64,000 bases of DNA from Xenorhabdus hominickii (GCF_002632725.1 NZ_NJAI01000009.1:1-64000); one strand, 5' to 3'; counted from the first letter of the stretch, positions 43,618 through 52,633 are shown. Translations and numbers: made by a program. Notes: generated from the letters alone by a model not told the origin.

Positions 43618-44139
43618 ATGGCTATAAACGGAGGAAATGTTGGCAGCGAGGTCGTTAAAGAAACGGGTCTTCGGTCAATGCTTGAAGCTGGCGCTAAATT
43701 AGGTTTAAAACCAACTTTTAAAATGTCTGATTTTATTGGGAAATCACAAGGGTTTAAATTAACATTCGGCAGTTCTGAATGGGAAGATGAATATAATTAC
43801 GACGTATATGATGTTTATGTCAATGGGGTTTCATTAGAGAGTAACAGAGAATCGAATCTTGGTGCTTTTTGGGAATTTGGCGGTAGCCCATCAGGAAAGA
43901 TAATTTTTGAATCAATGAGATTGACTCAGCTTTATCTTTACAGAGATGATTGGAGAGAGGTTGGGGTGCTTATTTTTAAACCGCACACTATAAGACGAGA
44001 TTTAACTGTAACAATAGACGGAGTATCTCAGGTTTTTCAATGGCGAGATCGTAATTCATGTCATGTTTCTGATGATCCGTCTCAACCATTTATCGCAAAG
44101 CTAAAATCAGGCCAAACGTTAACAGTAAGCATCAAATAA
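43618..44139 (+). CDS. Unknown 173-residue accessory protein
   Basis: Strong ribosome site GGAGG 6 bases before ATG. N-terminal 35 residues are helical and Gly-rich (MAINGGNVGSEVVKETGLRS), the rest beta-rich with many aromatic residues (YNYDVYDVYVNGVSLES, TQLYLYRDDWREVGVLIF), compatible with a beta-sandwich. No signal peptide. Followed by a strong terminator. Not recognised; sits alone among toxin-antitoxin genes. Confidence 0.65.
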   Translation: MAINGGNVGSEVVKETGLRSMLEAGAKLGLKPTFKMSDFIGKSQGFKLTFGSSEWEDEYNYDVYDVYVNGVSLESNRESNLGAFWEFGGSPSGKIIFESMRLTQLYLYRDDWREVGVLIFKPHTIRRDLTVTIDGVSQVFQWRDRNSCHVSDDPSQPFIAKLKSGQTLTVSIK

Positions 44140-44163
44140 ATGCAGATTTCAAAATTTGTAAAT

Positions 44164-44184
44164 GAGGCCGCATTAAGCGGCCTC
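44164..44184. terminator. Bidirectional hairpin terminator
   Basis: GAGGCCGC-ATTAA-GCGGCCTC between two convergent genes. Confidence 0.7.
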
Positions 44185-44206
44185 GATTAATCTGAATTGA
44201 TTTATC

Positions 44207-44581
44207 TTAATCTAATGTTAGTTGTGTTGGTCTGCAATTATAAAGTGTTGATAATTTTTCCAATGTTGCTTGTCGTGGACGTTCTGATTTTTCAAACTGA
44301 GAGATCGCGGCTTGTGTTATTCCCAGTTTTTCAGCTACTTCTGTCTGTGATATACCTCGATACATACGCCATGCAGCATGAAGGGTAATTTCTTCATCAA
44401 CCATGATGCTGATTACTTCATGAGGAATAGTTTCATCGTCATTAGAGCCTTTGGTGTAAGGAATGCTGACATAATCTTCATCACGATCCACCGCTGCAAG
44501 CAAGCGTTCATACTCCTCAATAGGAAGCACTACAGCCTGCTTGTTGCCGTTCTCATCTGTAATAAACTGGATACCAGCCAT
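44207..44581 (-). CDS. HigA-like HTH antitoxin
   Basis: 124 residues. N-terminal half (FITDENGNKQAVVLPIEEYE) is the toxin-binding type seen in RelB/HigA hybrids, the C-terminal half is an Xre HTH (YRGISQTEVAEKLGITQAAI). Encoded after the RelE-type toxin, the higBA-type reversed order. Binds the palindrome upstream of the toxin. Confidence 0.88.
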   Translation of the reverse strand: MAGIQFITDENGNKQAVVLPIEEYERLLAAVDRDEDYVSIPYTKGSNDDETIPHEVISIMVDEEITLHAAWRMYRGISQTEVAEKLGITQAAISQFEKSERPRQATLEKLSTLYNCRPTQLTLD

Positions 44582-44653
44582 ATTATCTCCAATAGTGTGT
44601 TGACCCTTACATTTATAAAGGAAAAAGCTGGCGGGTATTCCCCGCCATGTCAG

Positions 44654-44914
44654 TCAATATGTATTTGTTTGTCTTCGCTTAACTTCCTGTACTTCTAAAA
44701 TTTTCGGTTCTTTGCCAGAAAGCTCAAAAAGGATTCGGTAGTCACCTACTCTTAACCTATATCTGGCTTCTGTTTCCGCTAATTTTTTGATATCCAAATC
44801 TACAAGTGGGAAACCAGTAAGCAAACTGACTTTGTTTTTTATCGCTTTCTGGTATCTCGTGTCGATCCTGATCAGCTGCTTGGTTGCTGCTTTAGACCAA
44901 ACCACTTTGACCAT
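44654..44914 (-). CDS. RelE/ParE-superfamily toxin
   Basis: 86 residues from MVKVVWSKAATKQLIRIDTR. KLAETEARYRLRVGDYRILF is the conserved RelE/ParE core and the C-terminus ends with VKRRQTNTY. Probably an mRNA interferase acting on the ribosome, though ParE-type gyrase inhibition cannot be excluded. Intact, with its antitoxin downstream. Confidence 0.9.
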   Translation of the reverse strand: MVKVVWSKAATKQLIRIDTRYQKAIKNKVSLLTGFPLVDLDIKKLAETEARYRLRVGDYRILFELSGKEPKILEVQEVKRRQTNTY

Positions 44915-44988
44915 CAATTTCCCCTATTTTTAAAGAGCATTTCCGTTTTAAGAATGACTTAATTATAAGTATTAATGCTTATATTTGT

Positions 44989-45022
44989 CAATATAGACTT
45001 ATATAAATATAAGTCTATATTG
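44989..45022. promoter_or_regulatory. Toxin-antitoxin operator palindrome
   Basis: Perfect 16-bp arms CAATATAGACTTATAT/ATATAAGTCTATATTG around AA, with a second smaller repeat ATAAG/CTTAT at about 44956-44971. Position 75 bases before the toxin start fits autorepression. Confidence 0.75.
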
Positions 45023-45083
45023 TTAACGGCCTAACTAATATTTAAACATACGCTCGATGGCTAAAATGAATGTTCACAATTCT

Positions 45084-46394
45084 TTATTCCTTATCACCAA
45101 TACGGTCGTCACTATCACGCAGGCATGACGGCCATTTAAGGCGAGGATGACGTAAACTGCCATCTGGTGTAAATTCATGGAAGTTAACCTTAACAATACG
45201 CTCCATGTATTTTTCCTGATTATTCCAGATCTCATCAAGATATTGATGTTTAATGCCTAACGCATCGACAATCACGCCACTTTCAAGACGAACAGTTACC
45301 GAACCTAGTGTGTTTTTAAATGCACCGTCAGGATCTCCGGGTTTATACCCGATAATTTCACCGTCCGCTTCGTTCTCGTCTTTTAGTTTCCACCAATTGC
45401 GGGTACGCTTGAAGTAATAAGGGGCATTAGGGTCTTTCGCCATTTCACCTTCTTCGTTTGCGTCCAGTCGTGCCTTAAACAACGCCACATATTCTTCATG
45501 GTTGTGAACGATGGTGAATGGAAGCAGATTCACATCAACAAGGGCTTTATTTCCGTTAAACCACACAATCAGTTTCATAATACGATCACTTTGTTTTGTC
45601 CCTGTGGTCGCATAGTCTTTCTGTTCACTTTTCGCTTGCCATTCTGATAAGAACCAATCAAATACCCAAAACTCTGCCCCGACAGCCTCCACGTTCTTTT
45701 TACGCAGTGCTGAGACTGTGCCATTGAACGAACCAACAACGCCCTCACCATCGAAATAAATCGTTTCATAGCCTGACGCTTTTCGTAAGGCAATCATCTG
45801 TTCTTTTAAGTGTTCGAGCGAAGTTACAGGATTGCCGGTGCGTGACAAAAATTCAACATCGTCACCGTCCACTTTGCAAATGATACGCATACCATCTAGT
45901 TTCTTTTGTGCAATCATCGGGAACTTAGCATGTTTATTTTTCATTTCCAGCTTCAAGTCGCCTTTAGCACGATAATTTGTCGCAAGCTGGACTTCAAATT
46001 TAGGGATTTTGTTGCCGCTATGCACTGAGTTAAACATTGAAATACCAATGCCGGCTTTTGTTGTTTTGAGCAAAATTCGGCGAAACATTTCTTGCTCATC
46101 TACGGTCATTTTAGCCAAAATATCTTCTACTGCCTGTATTGCTTGTGACCCTGTAACGAGTCGGTTTCTGAGCTGATCTAACAAAGAAACGATCTCGCAG
46201 TCGGACACTCTAGTTTCAAAGGCTGGCGTAGGCGTGCCGTATTTTTTAACGCCGTACATCATGAACGGATTAAGAATGTAGTGTATATAGTTCCTGTCTA
46301 AAGAGCTAAAGCCAGCCAGCATTTCTTTTTTTCGGTTCGTGCCTAATGTGCTCATCACATCTAATTTTGCTTTAAGAGCAGATAGTATATTCAT
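45084..46394 (-). CDS. lig: ATP-dependent DNA ligase
   Basis: 436 residues. Adenylation motif I MIAQKKLDGMR with catalytic Lys at about 166, SRTGNPVT (motif Ia/III region), FDGEGV, and WWKLKDENEADGEIIGY (motifs IV/V) are present. Seals nicks during lagging-strand synthesis, ATP-dependent as in T4 and T5-like phages. Monocistronic with intergenic spacing on both sides. Confidence 0.92.
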   Translation of the reverse strand: MNILSALKAKLDVMSTLGTNRKKEMLAGFSSLDRNYIHYILNPFMMYGVKKYGTPTPAFETRVSDCEIVSLLDQLRNRLVTGSQAIQAVEDILAKMTVDEQEMFRRILLKTTKAGIGISMFNSVHSGNKIPKFEVQLATNYRAKGDLKLEMKNKHAKFPMIAQKKLDGMRIICKVDGDDVEFLSRTGNPVTSLEHLKEQMIALRKASGYETIYFDGEGVVGSFNGTVSALRKKNVEAVGAEFWVFDWFLSEWQAKSEQKDYATTGTKQSDRIMKLIVWFNGNKALVDVNLLPFTIVHNHEEYVALFKARLDANEEGEMAKDPNAPYYFKRTRNWWKLKDENEADGEIIGYKPGDPDGAFKNTLGSVTVRLESGVIVDALGIKHQYLDEIWNNQEKYMERIVKVNFHEFTPDGSLRHPRLKWPSCLRDSDDRIGDKE

Positions 46395-46447
46395 GATTAC
46401 CTTAATTTGTTCAATTTGTTATTTATTTAAATTACTTGTTTTTATTG

Positions 46448-46660
46448 TTAAGAGGCTGAGTTAGAGCAAGGAGCCGGATTATTGATTTCTATCTGAGGAT
46501 TAGGTTTTTTGCTCTCCCCAACAAACTCCTGTTTATCAAAAAAACGATTTGAAACGTCAGAATCTTTACATAGCGAGCAGTCAATCGTTTCTTCGACTTT
46601 ATTAAGCTCAGGTAGGCGGCTATAAACCGGCTTTTCTTTTTTATAGCTGTGTATTTGCCT
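46448..46660 (-). other. Coding-like frame continuing the 185-residue gene
   Basis: A +1 frame that stays open past the stop at 46641 (YSRLPELNKVEETIDCSLCK ... PNPQIEINNPAPCSN). It looks protein-like, and the 185-residue gene ends at TATAAAAAAG, a run prone to slippage or to sequencing/indel error. Either the original C-terminus after a frameshift or a separate overlapping gene. Confidence 0.35.
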
Positions 46661-47198
46661 GTTCCTCTTGTTTGTAGGCTTCCAACATGGCAGATTCATA
46701 GATATTTTCCGGCATGAGCGGAGTGGATTTTTCAGTAGGAGTTGGCTTCTTAGCTGGTTCTGGTAATGAAGCGATAGTTTGAACATCTTGTAATTTGCTC
46801 GGCTGTTCGGGTTCAACAAATTCGATTGCAGCAATCTTCATTTCAGGCTTGTACCAAGACGGACGGCTGATATTAGATTTTGCTTGTGGTTTAGCAGGGT
46901 ATTTTTCTATCGTTGAGTCGCAATGCTTGTAATACATCACTCGGCCTTCTTTTGTTTCGCTGAGCATCATGTGAAGTGCCGGACATGAAAGTGATTTCAT
47001 AGCACACTGGCATTCAGAGAACTGACTCGGCTTGATATTCCCTTTTTTCAACGCCAGTACAATGTTTTGACAAAGAAAATAAGTTTGCGTGTTGCCTGTG
47101 GTATCACAACGGACACGGAAGCCGTTATGAGCTGTTTTTGATGAAATCGTTCCGTTTGGCAGGTCTGTTACACTTTCTTTTACTTTTAATTTATACAT
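46641..47198 (-). CDS. Hypothetical protein with Cys pairs
   Basis: 185 residues. Cys/His positions CDTTGNTQTYFLC and CQCAMKSLSC suggest a small metal site; the C-terminal 70 residues are Pro/Lys/Glu-rich and unstructured. Not recognised. See the frame 46448-46660 for a possible lost C-terminus. Confidence 0.55.
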   Translation of the reverse strand: MYKLKVKESVTDLPNGTISSKTAHNGFRVRCDTTGNTQTYFLCQNIVLALKKGNIKPSQFSECQCAMKSLSCPALHMMLSETKEGRVMYYKHCDSTIEKYPAKPQAKSNISRPSWYKPEMKIAAIEFVEPEQPSKLQDVQTIASLPEPAKKPTPTEKSTPLMPENIYESAMLEAYKQEEQANTQL

Positions 47199-47213
47199 TT
47201 AAAAGCCTTTTGA

Positions 47214-47231
47214 TAGATATGCACTTACTTG
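47214..47231. promoter_or_regulatory. 18-bp dyad operator
   Basis: TAGATA-N6-TACTTG, 16 bases before the 185-residue gene. Confidence 0.45.
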
Positions 47232-47288
47232 ATAAAGTGAATGCATATTATCGTAATCAAATAGGGGTGATAGTGTTTTTAAACGGTG

Positions 47289-48071
47289 TTAGAACATACC
47301 AGCCATACCAGCCAGTTTTGAGCCACGCATCTGAATATCGGCAATTTGTGCAGAAGCGGCTTTTAAACCGTATGAAACGGCTTGTTCGCCCATCATGCCT
47401 ATTTCCGCCGTTGCGTTAGAGGTAAGTCTTGCAGAGCGATTAATTACGTTGTCACAAAAAGCATTAGCGTGGATCACAATATCAAGAGCGCTACCGAGTG
47501 CCGGAATTAACGTTTGTCCCTGAATATCTTTGATGGCTTGCAAAACAGTTGTTGAATCACCTTTCATTTTTGAGTATTCAGGCATAGGAACAGATACAAC
47601 GGTGTAAAAGGCTGAAACATACTTATCGGCATCTATTGTTTCTGACTGCAACGCTTTGGCTAACTCAGTCAAAGGCATATCAATAAATTCTTCGTCAGAT
47701 TGTCCCTGATAGGCTTTGATGAACTGGTCGAACATTTGCGCAGGTGTTTTGTGTTCGGCGTCTGAGACGGTCGCTGACAGAGCACGGTCGTTAAAGCCAA
47801 TCATATAGGTGATCGGGGATTTAGATTTACCTAAAACTAGGTCATGGAAATAAATCAAATCATACTCTGCGTCGCCATCATTGAGGTGAACGTGAATAAC
47901 TCTGAGACAAGGCTTTCCTGCTTCATACAAGAATGTTTCGTTTGTAAGCCTTTCAAACTCTTTTTCCATCTCCGACGAGCCAACGCTAATAACCTCTTGT
48001 TGTTGATCCTGTTTGATTGAAATAAAGCCGTCCAGAGACTCTACCTTTTTTAAAAAGACTGACTTATCCAT
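47289..48071 (-). CDS. Hypothetical protein
   Basis: 260 residues, not recognised. N-terminal 140 residues look alpha/beta, the C-terminal 100 helical with Ala/Gly-rich stretches (IPALGSALDIVIHANAFCDN). Lies between the primase gene and the dyad at 47214. A weak dyad precedes it. Confidence 0.55.
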   Translation of the reverse strand: MDKSVFLKKVESLDGFISIKQDQQQEVISVGSSEMEKEFERLTNETFLYEAGKPCLRVIHVHLNDGDAEYDLIYFHDLVLGKSKSPITYMIGFNDRALSATVSDAEHKTPAQMFDQFIKAYQGQSDEEFIDMPLTELAKALQSETIDADKYVSAFYTVVSVPMPEYSKMKGDSTTVLQAIKDIQGQTLIPALGSALDIVIHANAFCDNVINRSARLTSNATAEIGMMGEQAVSYGLKAASAQIADIQMRGSKLAGMAGMF

Positions 48072-48112
48072 TTACTTTTTACCTCTTTAGTTTTTCGTGA
48101 TCTTACATAAAT

Positions 48113-48130
48113 AATGTATGTATTTAAATA
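48113..48130. promoter_or_regulatory. Weak copy of the 18-bp dyad
   Basis: AATGTA-N6-TAAATA, degenerate, upstream of the 260-residue gene. Confidence 0.3.
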
Positions 48131-48131
48131 A

Positions 48132-49262
48132 CTACTTTATACATGAGATGGCTTTATGACCTCGTACCATCAATTCAATAGATAATTTAGGGCTAAAAGG
48201 CTTCGAACGATAAAAGGCGTTTATTATTTCCTCATCGGTTGATTCGCCAGCATCTTGTCCCTCACGCTCAAAAGCGGCTATTTTTACGTTAAGTCCGATG
48301 GATTGCAGTTTCTTGGCTGCTTTGACGGTGTTCTTAATTGCTTGTTTCTCTGAGTCCCATAGAAATATAACGCTTTTCAAGCCAGCGGCTTTCAAGGTGA
48401 GAAAGCTCCCTAACTGGTCTTGTCCGTTCTCGCTAATATTTCCTGATAAGTGCATACCAAACGTGCCTACTGGCTCAACCAGATCCCGCAATGATTCCTC
48501 TTTGAAAATGGCTCGTTTAGTTGCGAATACGTCAAATACGCCCTCAAGCAGAATAACCGTGCTTTTCCCTATTGCGTTATGTCCGTTATAGAGAAAACGC
48601 CCTGATGCTGGCAGCGTTGACGGAAATAGATATTTCTTATCTGCTTCGCCTGTTACATCACGACCCTGAAACGTACTGAGTTCACCTATCAGATCGTAAA
48701 TGGGGATCAGGACTCGCATGGAAAAATCTTGTGTGGCAATTCTTCCGCTGTATTCACGGTAAACATGGGAGGCGTTGACGATAAAGCGTAAGTCGAAATA
48801 CTTCACTAACTCCGCCGATATGTTTCGTTGTTCGAGATAAGTCGGCAATCTCCCATCAGGCAATGGCAGCATGTAGTGCATAGGCAACTGAACTTCTTGC
48901 TTTAGCTCCACCTTACTTTCAATGTGTACTTCTTTTTTATTTGGTTGCCAGCCTTGCTCAAGTAACTGAGAATCGATGTAATCGCTAAGGCTTCTACCTG
49001 ACAACCCTGAATATTCTTTCAGGAAACGATACGTATTGAATTGTTCGTCTGGAGGGTGGCTACCAGCAAAGCAAACGCCTACGTTCGTCTTTGGGTTGAA
49101 GTAGACTTTCCAGTCGTGGTTTCCACAAGTCGGGCACTCACGGATATTCAATTCACGACCACTTTTGCCGGTTGTTCTGCGAAAAGTAACGCCTTCAATT
49201 TGCAAAAATTGCTCAAAATCTAACGACTCTAATTTTTCCCTTAATTCTCTGTTCTTGCTCAT
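48132..49262 (-). CDS. DnaG/Toprim-type DNA primase
   Basis: 376 residues. N-terminal zinc ribbon (RECPTCGNHDWKVYF ... VGVCFAGSH), then a primase core and Toprim motifs VILLEGVFDVFATK (Glu) and VIFLWDSEKQ (Asp). Makes RNA primers for the DnaE-type polymerase. Encoded near the replicative helicase, its usual partner; no helicase domain is fused. Confidence 0.87.
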   Translation of the reverse strand: MSKNRELREKLESLDFEQFLQIEGVTFRRTTGKSGRELNIRECPTCGNHDWKVYFNPKTNVGVCFAGSHPPDEQFNTYRFLKEYSGLSGRSLSDYIDSQLLEQGWQPNKKEVHIESKVELKQEVQLPMHYMLPLPDGRLPTYLEQRNISAELVKYFDLRFIVNASHVYREYSGRIATQDFSMRVLIPIYDLIGELSTFQGRDVTGEADKKYLFPSTLPASGRFLYNGHNAIGKSTVILLEGVFDVFATKRAIFKEESLRDLVEPVGTFGMHLSGNISENGQDQLGSFLTLKAAGLKSVIFLWDSEKQAIKNTVKAAKKLQSIGLNVKIAAFEREGQDAGESTDEEIINAFYRSKPFSPKLSIELMVRGHKAISCIK

Positions 49263-49354
49263 AACCTACTCTTGCTTTTGCTTTTTCTCATAATAACAAA
49301 GCCACTAAATGCCGAATCGTTTTCCCGTCATTTAGTGACTTGTTTTAAAAGGTG

Positions 49355-49801
49355 TTATGGGCGTTTTCCACCTGAGTAGGTTTGTTCAAATGTCTGTTTC
49401 ATCATTGAGAAAAACATCTGTTCTGTATGCTCATTGAAATTATTTGAACGCAGATGACTAAACAGATTTTGGGATATAACGTATAGCTCTTTTTCCAAAT
49501 ACTGAATCTTATGTGATTCAGTTGAAAGACACGGACGAAGTTCGGTTGTTTTGCTGTAAAATAACGCTTCTACGCCCTCATATTCCAAAACAAAACCGCT
49601 TATTGTGTGACAAACAAAAATAGCCTGTTTCCACTCGTTGTTTTTGCCTAAGTTACGAAACTCGATTGATTCACCTGGTACAGCGTGTTTATAACGGTTC
49701 ATAACTGATTCAGTTTTTTCTTCTAAATTCTTCTGAATAAGGGCAGCCAATTCGGGTTCGTAGTACATAAAAATTGGTTTTATGTTTCTTTGGTTAAGCA
49801 T
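49355..49801 (-). CDS. Hypothetical protein between primase and helicase
   Basis: 148 residues, helical N-terminus (PELAALIQKNLEEKTESVMN), a beta-rich centre and a helical end. No family recognised. Replication context only. Confidence 0.55.
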   Translation of the reverse strand: MLNQRNIKPIFMYYEPELAALIQKNLEEKTESVMNRYKHAVPGESIEFRNLGKNNEWKQAIFVCHTISGFVLEYEGVEALFYSKTTELRPCLSTESHKIQYLEKELYVISQNLFSHLRSNNFNEHTEQMFFSMMKQTFEQTYSGGKRP

Positions 49802-49885
49802 GTTGTTACCTTAATTTGTTTCTGCTGTTTAAGTATGTGTGTTTTATAAAAATACTTTTTTATGATCGGGAGTCACATATTGCGA

Positions 49886-51238
49886 TTATGTAATATCGAT
49901 GATTCTCTTAATAAAGCGCATCTGATCTAGGTTCTGTTCGATGCGAATACTGACCTCACCTTTCTGGTTACGTGAACCAGCGATATACAGTCTGGCTTCG
50001 CCTTTGGCTTTTTCTTCTTCCGTCTTATTGATGGTGATAATCAAGTCGGCAATACGGACTTTCTCAACGTTATCTGCGGCGTGCATCATGGTCGCAACCT
50101 CTGACGAACCACCCTCACGATTTGTCTGTGATGCTGTCATTCCAGCAACATTGTAAGTATCGAAAACGGCACGTAGGTCGGTGTAAATAGACTTCACATC
50201 TTCACGAGGATCACCACTACGATAGTTAGACTTCATCAAGTCCGCATAGTCCACGACCAACATATCGAGCACGATCCCCGTTGCGATAACACTCTCAACG
50301 ATGCGAATTACATCATTAGGGCTGACTGAACCTGATGGACGCTGAACGAGAAACATCTTGCCGACTTTCTCTCCAGCACCGATTTCTTTCAACTTTTTCG
50401 TGACTTTTTCACGGCTGTCAATCAATGACTCCATTTCGGTTTCAGATAAACGGGCATCAAAACGGTCGGCAACGATTTCTTTGTGTACTTCTAAAGAAAT
50501 ATAAAGAACGTTGAAACCAGCCAATGCTGCGTTAATAGAGAACTCCCCCATCCCCGTAGATTTGCCTGATTTTGCAAATCCCATGAACAGAGTCATTTCT
50601 TTTCGACCCCAGCCCCGATGATAAAGAAGCGCATCAAGTGCTCGGTTGCCCGTAGTGATCCCTTGTGGCGGAGCTTCACCCGACGCTTTCTTCTCACGAG
50701 TCTCAAATCTCTTTGATGCCTCATCAAAGTAGTCGTAAATTTCCGATGATCCTTTTGCCCCTAAGTGCTTCACCTTGTCCATGATCTGCATGGCTTTGTC
50801 AAAGTCACCTTTGTCTTTAAACTCGGCAGCTTTCATCATAGCGTTATCAAACGCAACGGATTGAGCAAACACCGTTACCTGATCAACCATGAATTGCGAG
50901 TCAGTCAGTTTAACAGCGTTTATCGCTTTAATAGCCTCGATGATATCTTTGGCATAATCACTGCGGATCGCTTTTTTGGTGATATCGGTTTTAATCAACA
51001 TTACCAACGTCTCAATAGACGGAGGTGAGCAATACATCTTAAAATAGTTACCGGCTGTCTTAACCAGAATTCCCATAGCTTGATTATCGAACTGGCTAGG
51101 GTCAACTAAATCGTGAGCCTGAGTTACAAAGCGATAGTCACGGCAATAATACGCCGCTAAGTTAGTTTGAAAACCCTCGTCGAACTTTTCCGACAAGGGT
51201 ACGCTGGTGTGTTCTAACTCCATTTCTGTCGCCGACAT
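49886..51238 (-). CDS. DnaB-like replicative helicase
   Basis: 450 residues. The N-terminal 165 residues resemble the DnaB collar; the RecA-like ATPase has Walker A FMGFAKSGKSTGMGEF (about 216-231), LYISLEVHKEIVADR, the Walker B-like LDMLVVDYADLMK, and SRNQKGEVSIRIEQN at the end. Unwinds DNA at the fork and recruits the primase. A stand-alone Sm-like gene and an unknown gene precede it in the operon. Confidence 0.88.
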   Translation of the reverse strand: MSATEMELEHTSVPLSEKFDEGFQTNLAAYYCRDYRFVTQAHDLVDPSQFDNQAMGILVKTAGNYFKMYCSPPSIETLVMLIKTDITKKAIRSDYAKDIIEAIKAINAVKLTDSQFMVDQVTVFAQSVAFDNAMMKAAEFKDKGDFDKAMQIMDKVKHLGAKGSSEIYDYFDEASKRFETREKKASGEAPPQGITTGNRALDALLYHRGWGRKEMTLFMGFAKSGKSTGMGEFSINAALAGFNVLYISLEVHKEIVADRFDARLSETEMESLIDSREKVTKKLKEIGAGEKVGKMFLVQRPSGSVSPNDVIRIVESVIATGIVLDMLVVDYADLMKSNYRSGDPREDVKSIYTDLRAVFDTYNVAGMTASQTNREGGSSEVATMMHAADNVEKVRIADLIITINKTEEEKAKGEARLYIAGSRNQKGEVSIRIEQNLDQMRFIKRIIDIT

Positions 51239-51242
51239 TTAA

Positions 51243-51476
51243 TCACCACACTGCGTTAGAGGCACTATTACGGAAACTTTCAATAGAGCCGTAAAATACT
51301 GTCTGGAAGTCATTACGATTATCTTCGCCTTTTACATCAACCAACACCGATTCATCATCAAACTTCTTCACTAAGCCTGAGATTAAATGGCCGTTCTTTG
51401 TCATAATTTCAAGCGCAACGCTATTGCTTTTCAGCCACGAGAGCCGAGATTTTGTTATTGAATATTTATCACTCAT
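51243..51476 (-). CDS. Sm-fold (Hfq-like) small protein
   Basis: 77 residues from the ATG preceded by AAAGGAAAA. The spacing and pattern LKSNSVALEIMTKNGHLISG, LVKKFDDESVLV and TVFYGSIESFR parallel Hfq's VxIYLVNGIKLxG, SFDQFVILL and VYKHAISTV. It may bind RNA or ssDNA as a ring; similarity is a by-eye alignment and the identity is low. Its stop is 5 bases before the helicase start. Confidence 0.5.
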   Translation of the reverse strand: MSDKYSITKSRLSWLKSNSVALEIMTKNGHLISGLVKKFDDESVLVDVKGEDNRNDFQTVFYGSIESFRNSASNAVW

Positions 51477-51533
51477 TTTCTTTTTCCTTTTACTTAATTC
51501 CGTGATTAATTCTGATACCATAAAAACGGGTAA

Positions 51534-52250
51534 CTACAAAAACATGCAGGCTTTTTTGTATTCGACAGGGTGCTGTTCAATGAAAATTTGTTGATCTAAA
51601 TATTCCAGCGAGAATACCGCCGAGAAAATCAGGAAGTGACGTTTGTCAGGTCGAGCATTGTTTATTTGCGCCATAACAAACGCCCTGTGAGCTTCTTGAA
51701 TTTCATCACCCACGTAGCTATCTTTCTTAAAATAATCCAACTCAGAGCCATACAAGCGTGTTCTCTTGCGCTTCTCATTCTTATCAATAAAGATTTCAAG
51801 CAAATCGTCTTGCCATAGATGCTGCGGTCGAGGTAATTCGCCCCATTCACGCTTTGCCGCTATCGACAACATGGTCATGACGAAATAGCCATATTCCACG
51901 CCCAGTTCATCCGCCTTTTGACGGGCTTTCCAAAGCGAGGTGATGTTAGCTTTTGAGAGTTGAATAAAAGGGCAGCGTTTTAAACCTGTCTTAAACGGGG
52001 CCTTGCGGAAATCTTCTCGACCGTGACTGCCCATTATTCGGCTGTACTCACGCTTATACGCTTCGGAAAACAGGATCGTTGCATCCATCGGGTGCAAGTG
52101 GCGATAGTCGAACCACTTAGTTTGAAACAAATCGACTTCACATTTAGTCCGTGATAACCCGACATGCTCGACAATCCATTGATCTTTATCTTGTGCCGCC
52201 CATGAAAACATAAACATTTGCGGATCTTCTTCTGATAAGAAATCTTCCAT
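51534..52250 (-). CDS. Hypothetical protein upstream of helicase
   Basis: 238 residues from MEDFLSEEDPQM (other ATGs at 52274 and 52262). Tryptophan- and charge-rich, helical second half. First gene of the helicase operon, so a helicase loader is conceivable, but no AAA motif is present and I do not recognise it. Confidence 0.5.
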   Translation of the reverse strand: MEDFLSEEDPQMFMFSWAAQDKDQWIVEHVGLSRTKCEVDLFQTKWFDYRHLHPMDATILFSEAYKREYSRIMGSHGREDFRKAPFKTGLKRCPFIQLSKANITSLWKARQKADELGVEYGYFVMTMLSIAAKREWGELPRPQHLWQDDLLEIFIDKNEKRKRTRLYGSELDYFKKDSYVGDEIQEAHRAFVMAQINNARPDKRHFLIFSAVFSLEYLDQQIFIEQHPVEYKKACMFL

Positions 52251-52286
52251 TATTAGGCACATAAAAACTAACAACCTTATTATATG

Positions 52287-52304
52287 TAAGTAATCAAATA
52301 CGTT
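52287..52304. promoter_or_regulatory. 18-bp dyad operator of helicase operon
   Basis: TAAGTA-N6-TACGTT with TATAAT (52279-52284) directly downstream on the minus strand. Confidence 0.5.
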
Positions 52305-52403
52305 ATATCAGTGAGAAAGAAAGAAATCAAATCCGCAGTGTGGTTTTTTGAAATTTAAGAAAGGTGAGGAAACTACTTTTGAAAGAAAAAAAAGAGCAAG
52401 ACG

Positions 52404-52537
52404 AATGCCGTGCTCCCATAAGATATTAATAGATTTTAAATAAAACAAACAAAACAAATTAAGGATCTTGATAATAGCCTTTTTTGTGGTTTTTCTCTAA
52501 TTAAAGTCTTATATATATATTATGGGAGCACGGCATT
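52404..52537. repeat. 18-bp inverted repeat with TATGGGAGCACGG
   Basis: AATGCCGTGCTCCCATAA (52404-52421) and TTATGGGAGCACGGCATT (52520-52537) face each other across 98 bases. The 13-mer is shared with 33225-33237. Lies in the divergent region between the helicase operon and the + strand gene; no gene is visible from 52305 to 52590. Confidence 0.65.
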
Positions 52538-52593
52538 TAAAGTTGTTGAGTTGGTATAAATAAGGTGGCTGTTTTTTATGCACAAAAATGGTG

Positions 52594-52599
52594 TATAAT
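52594..52599 (+). promoter_or_regulatory. Extended -10 promoter
   Basis: TGGTGTATAATA: a TG-extended TATAAT box 35 bases before a strong ribosome site. A nearly identical GTATATAATGAACTTATAG occurs near the colicin LexA box (40681). Confidence 0.5.
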
Positions 52600-52633
52600 A
52601 AACTTATAGATTGTCCAACAGTGGAGGGCAATT

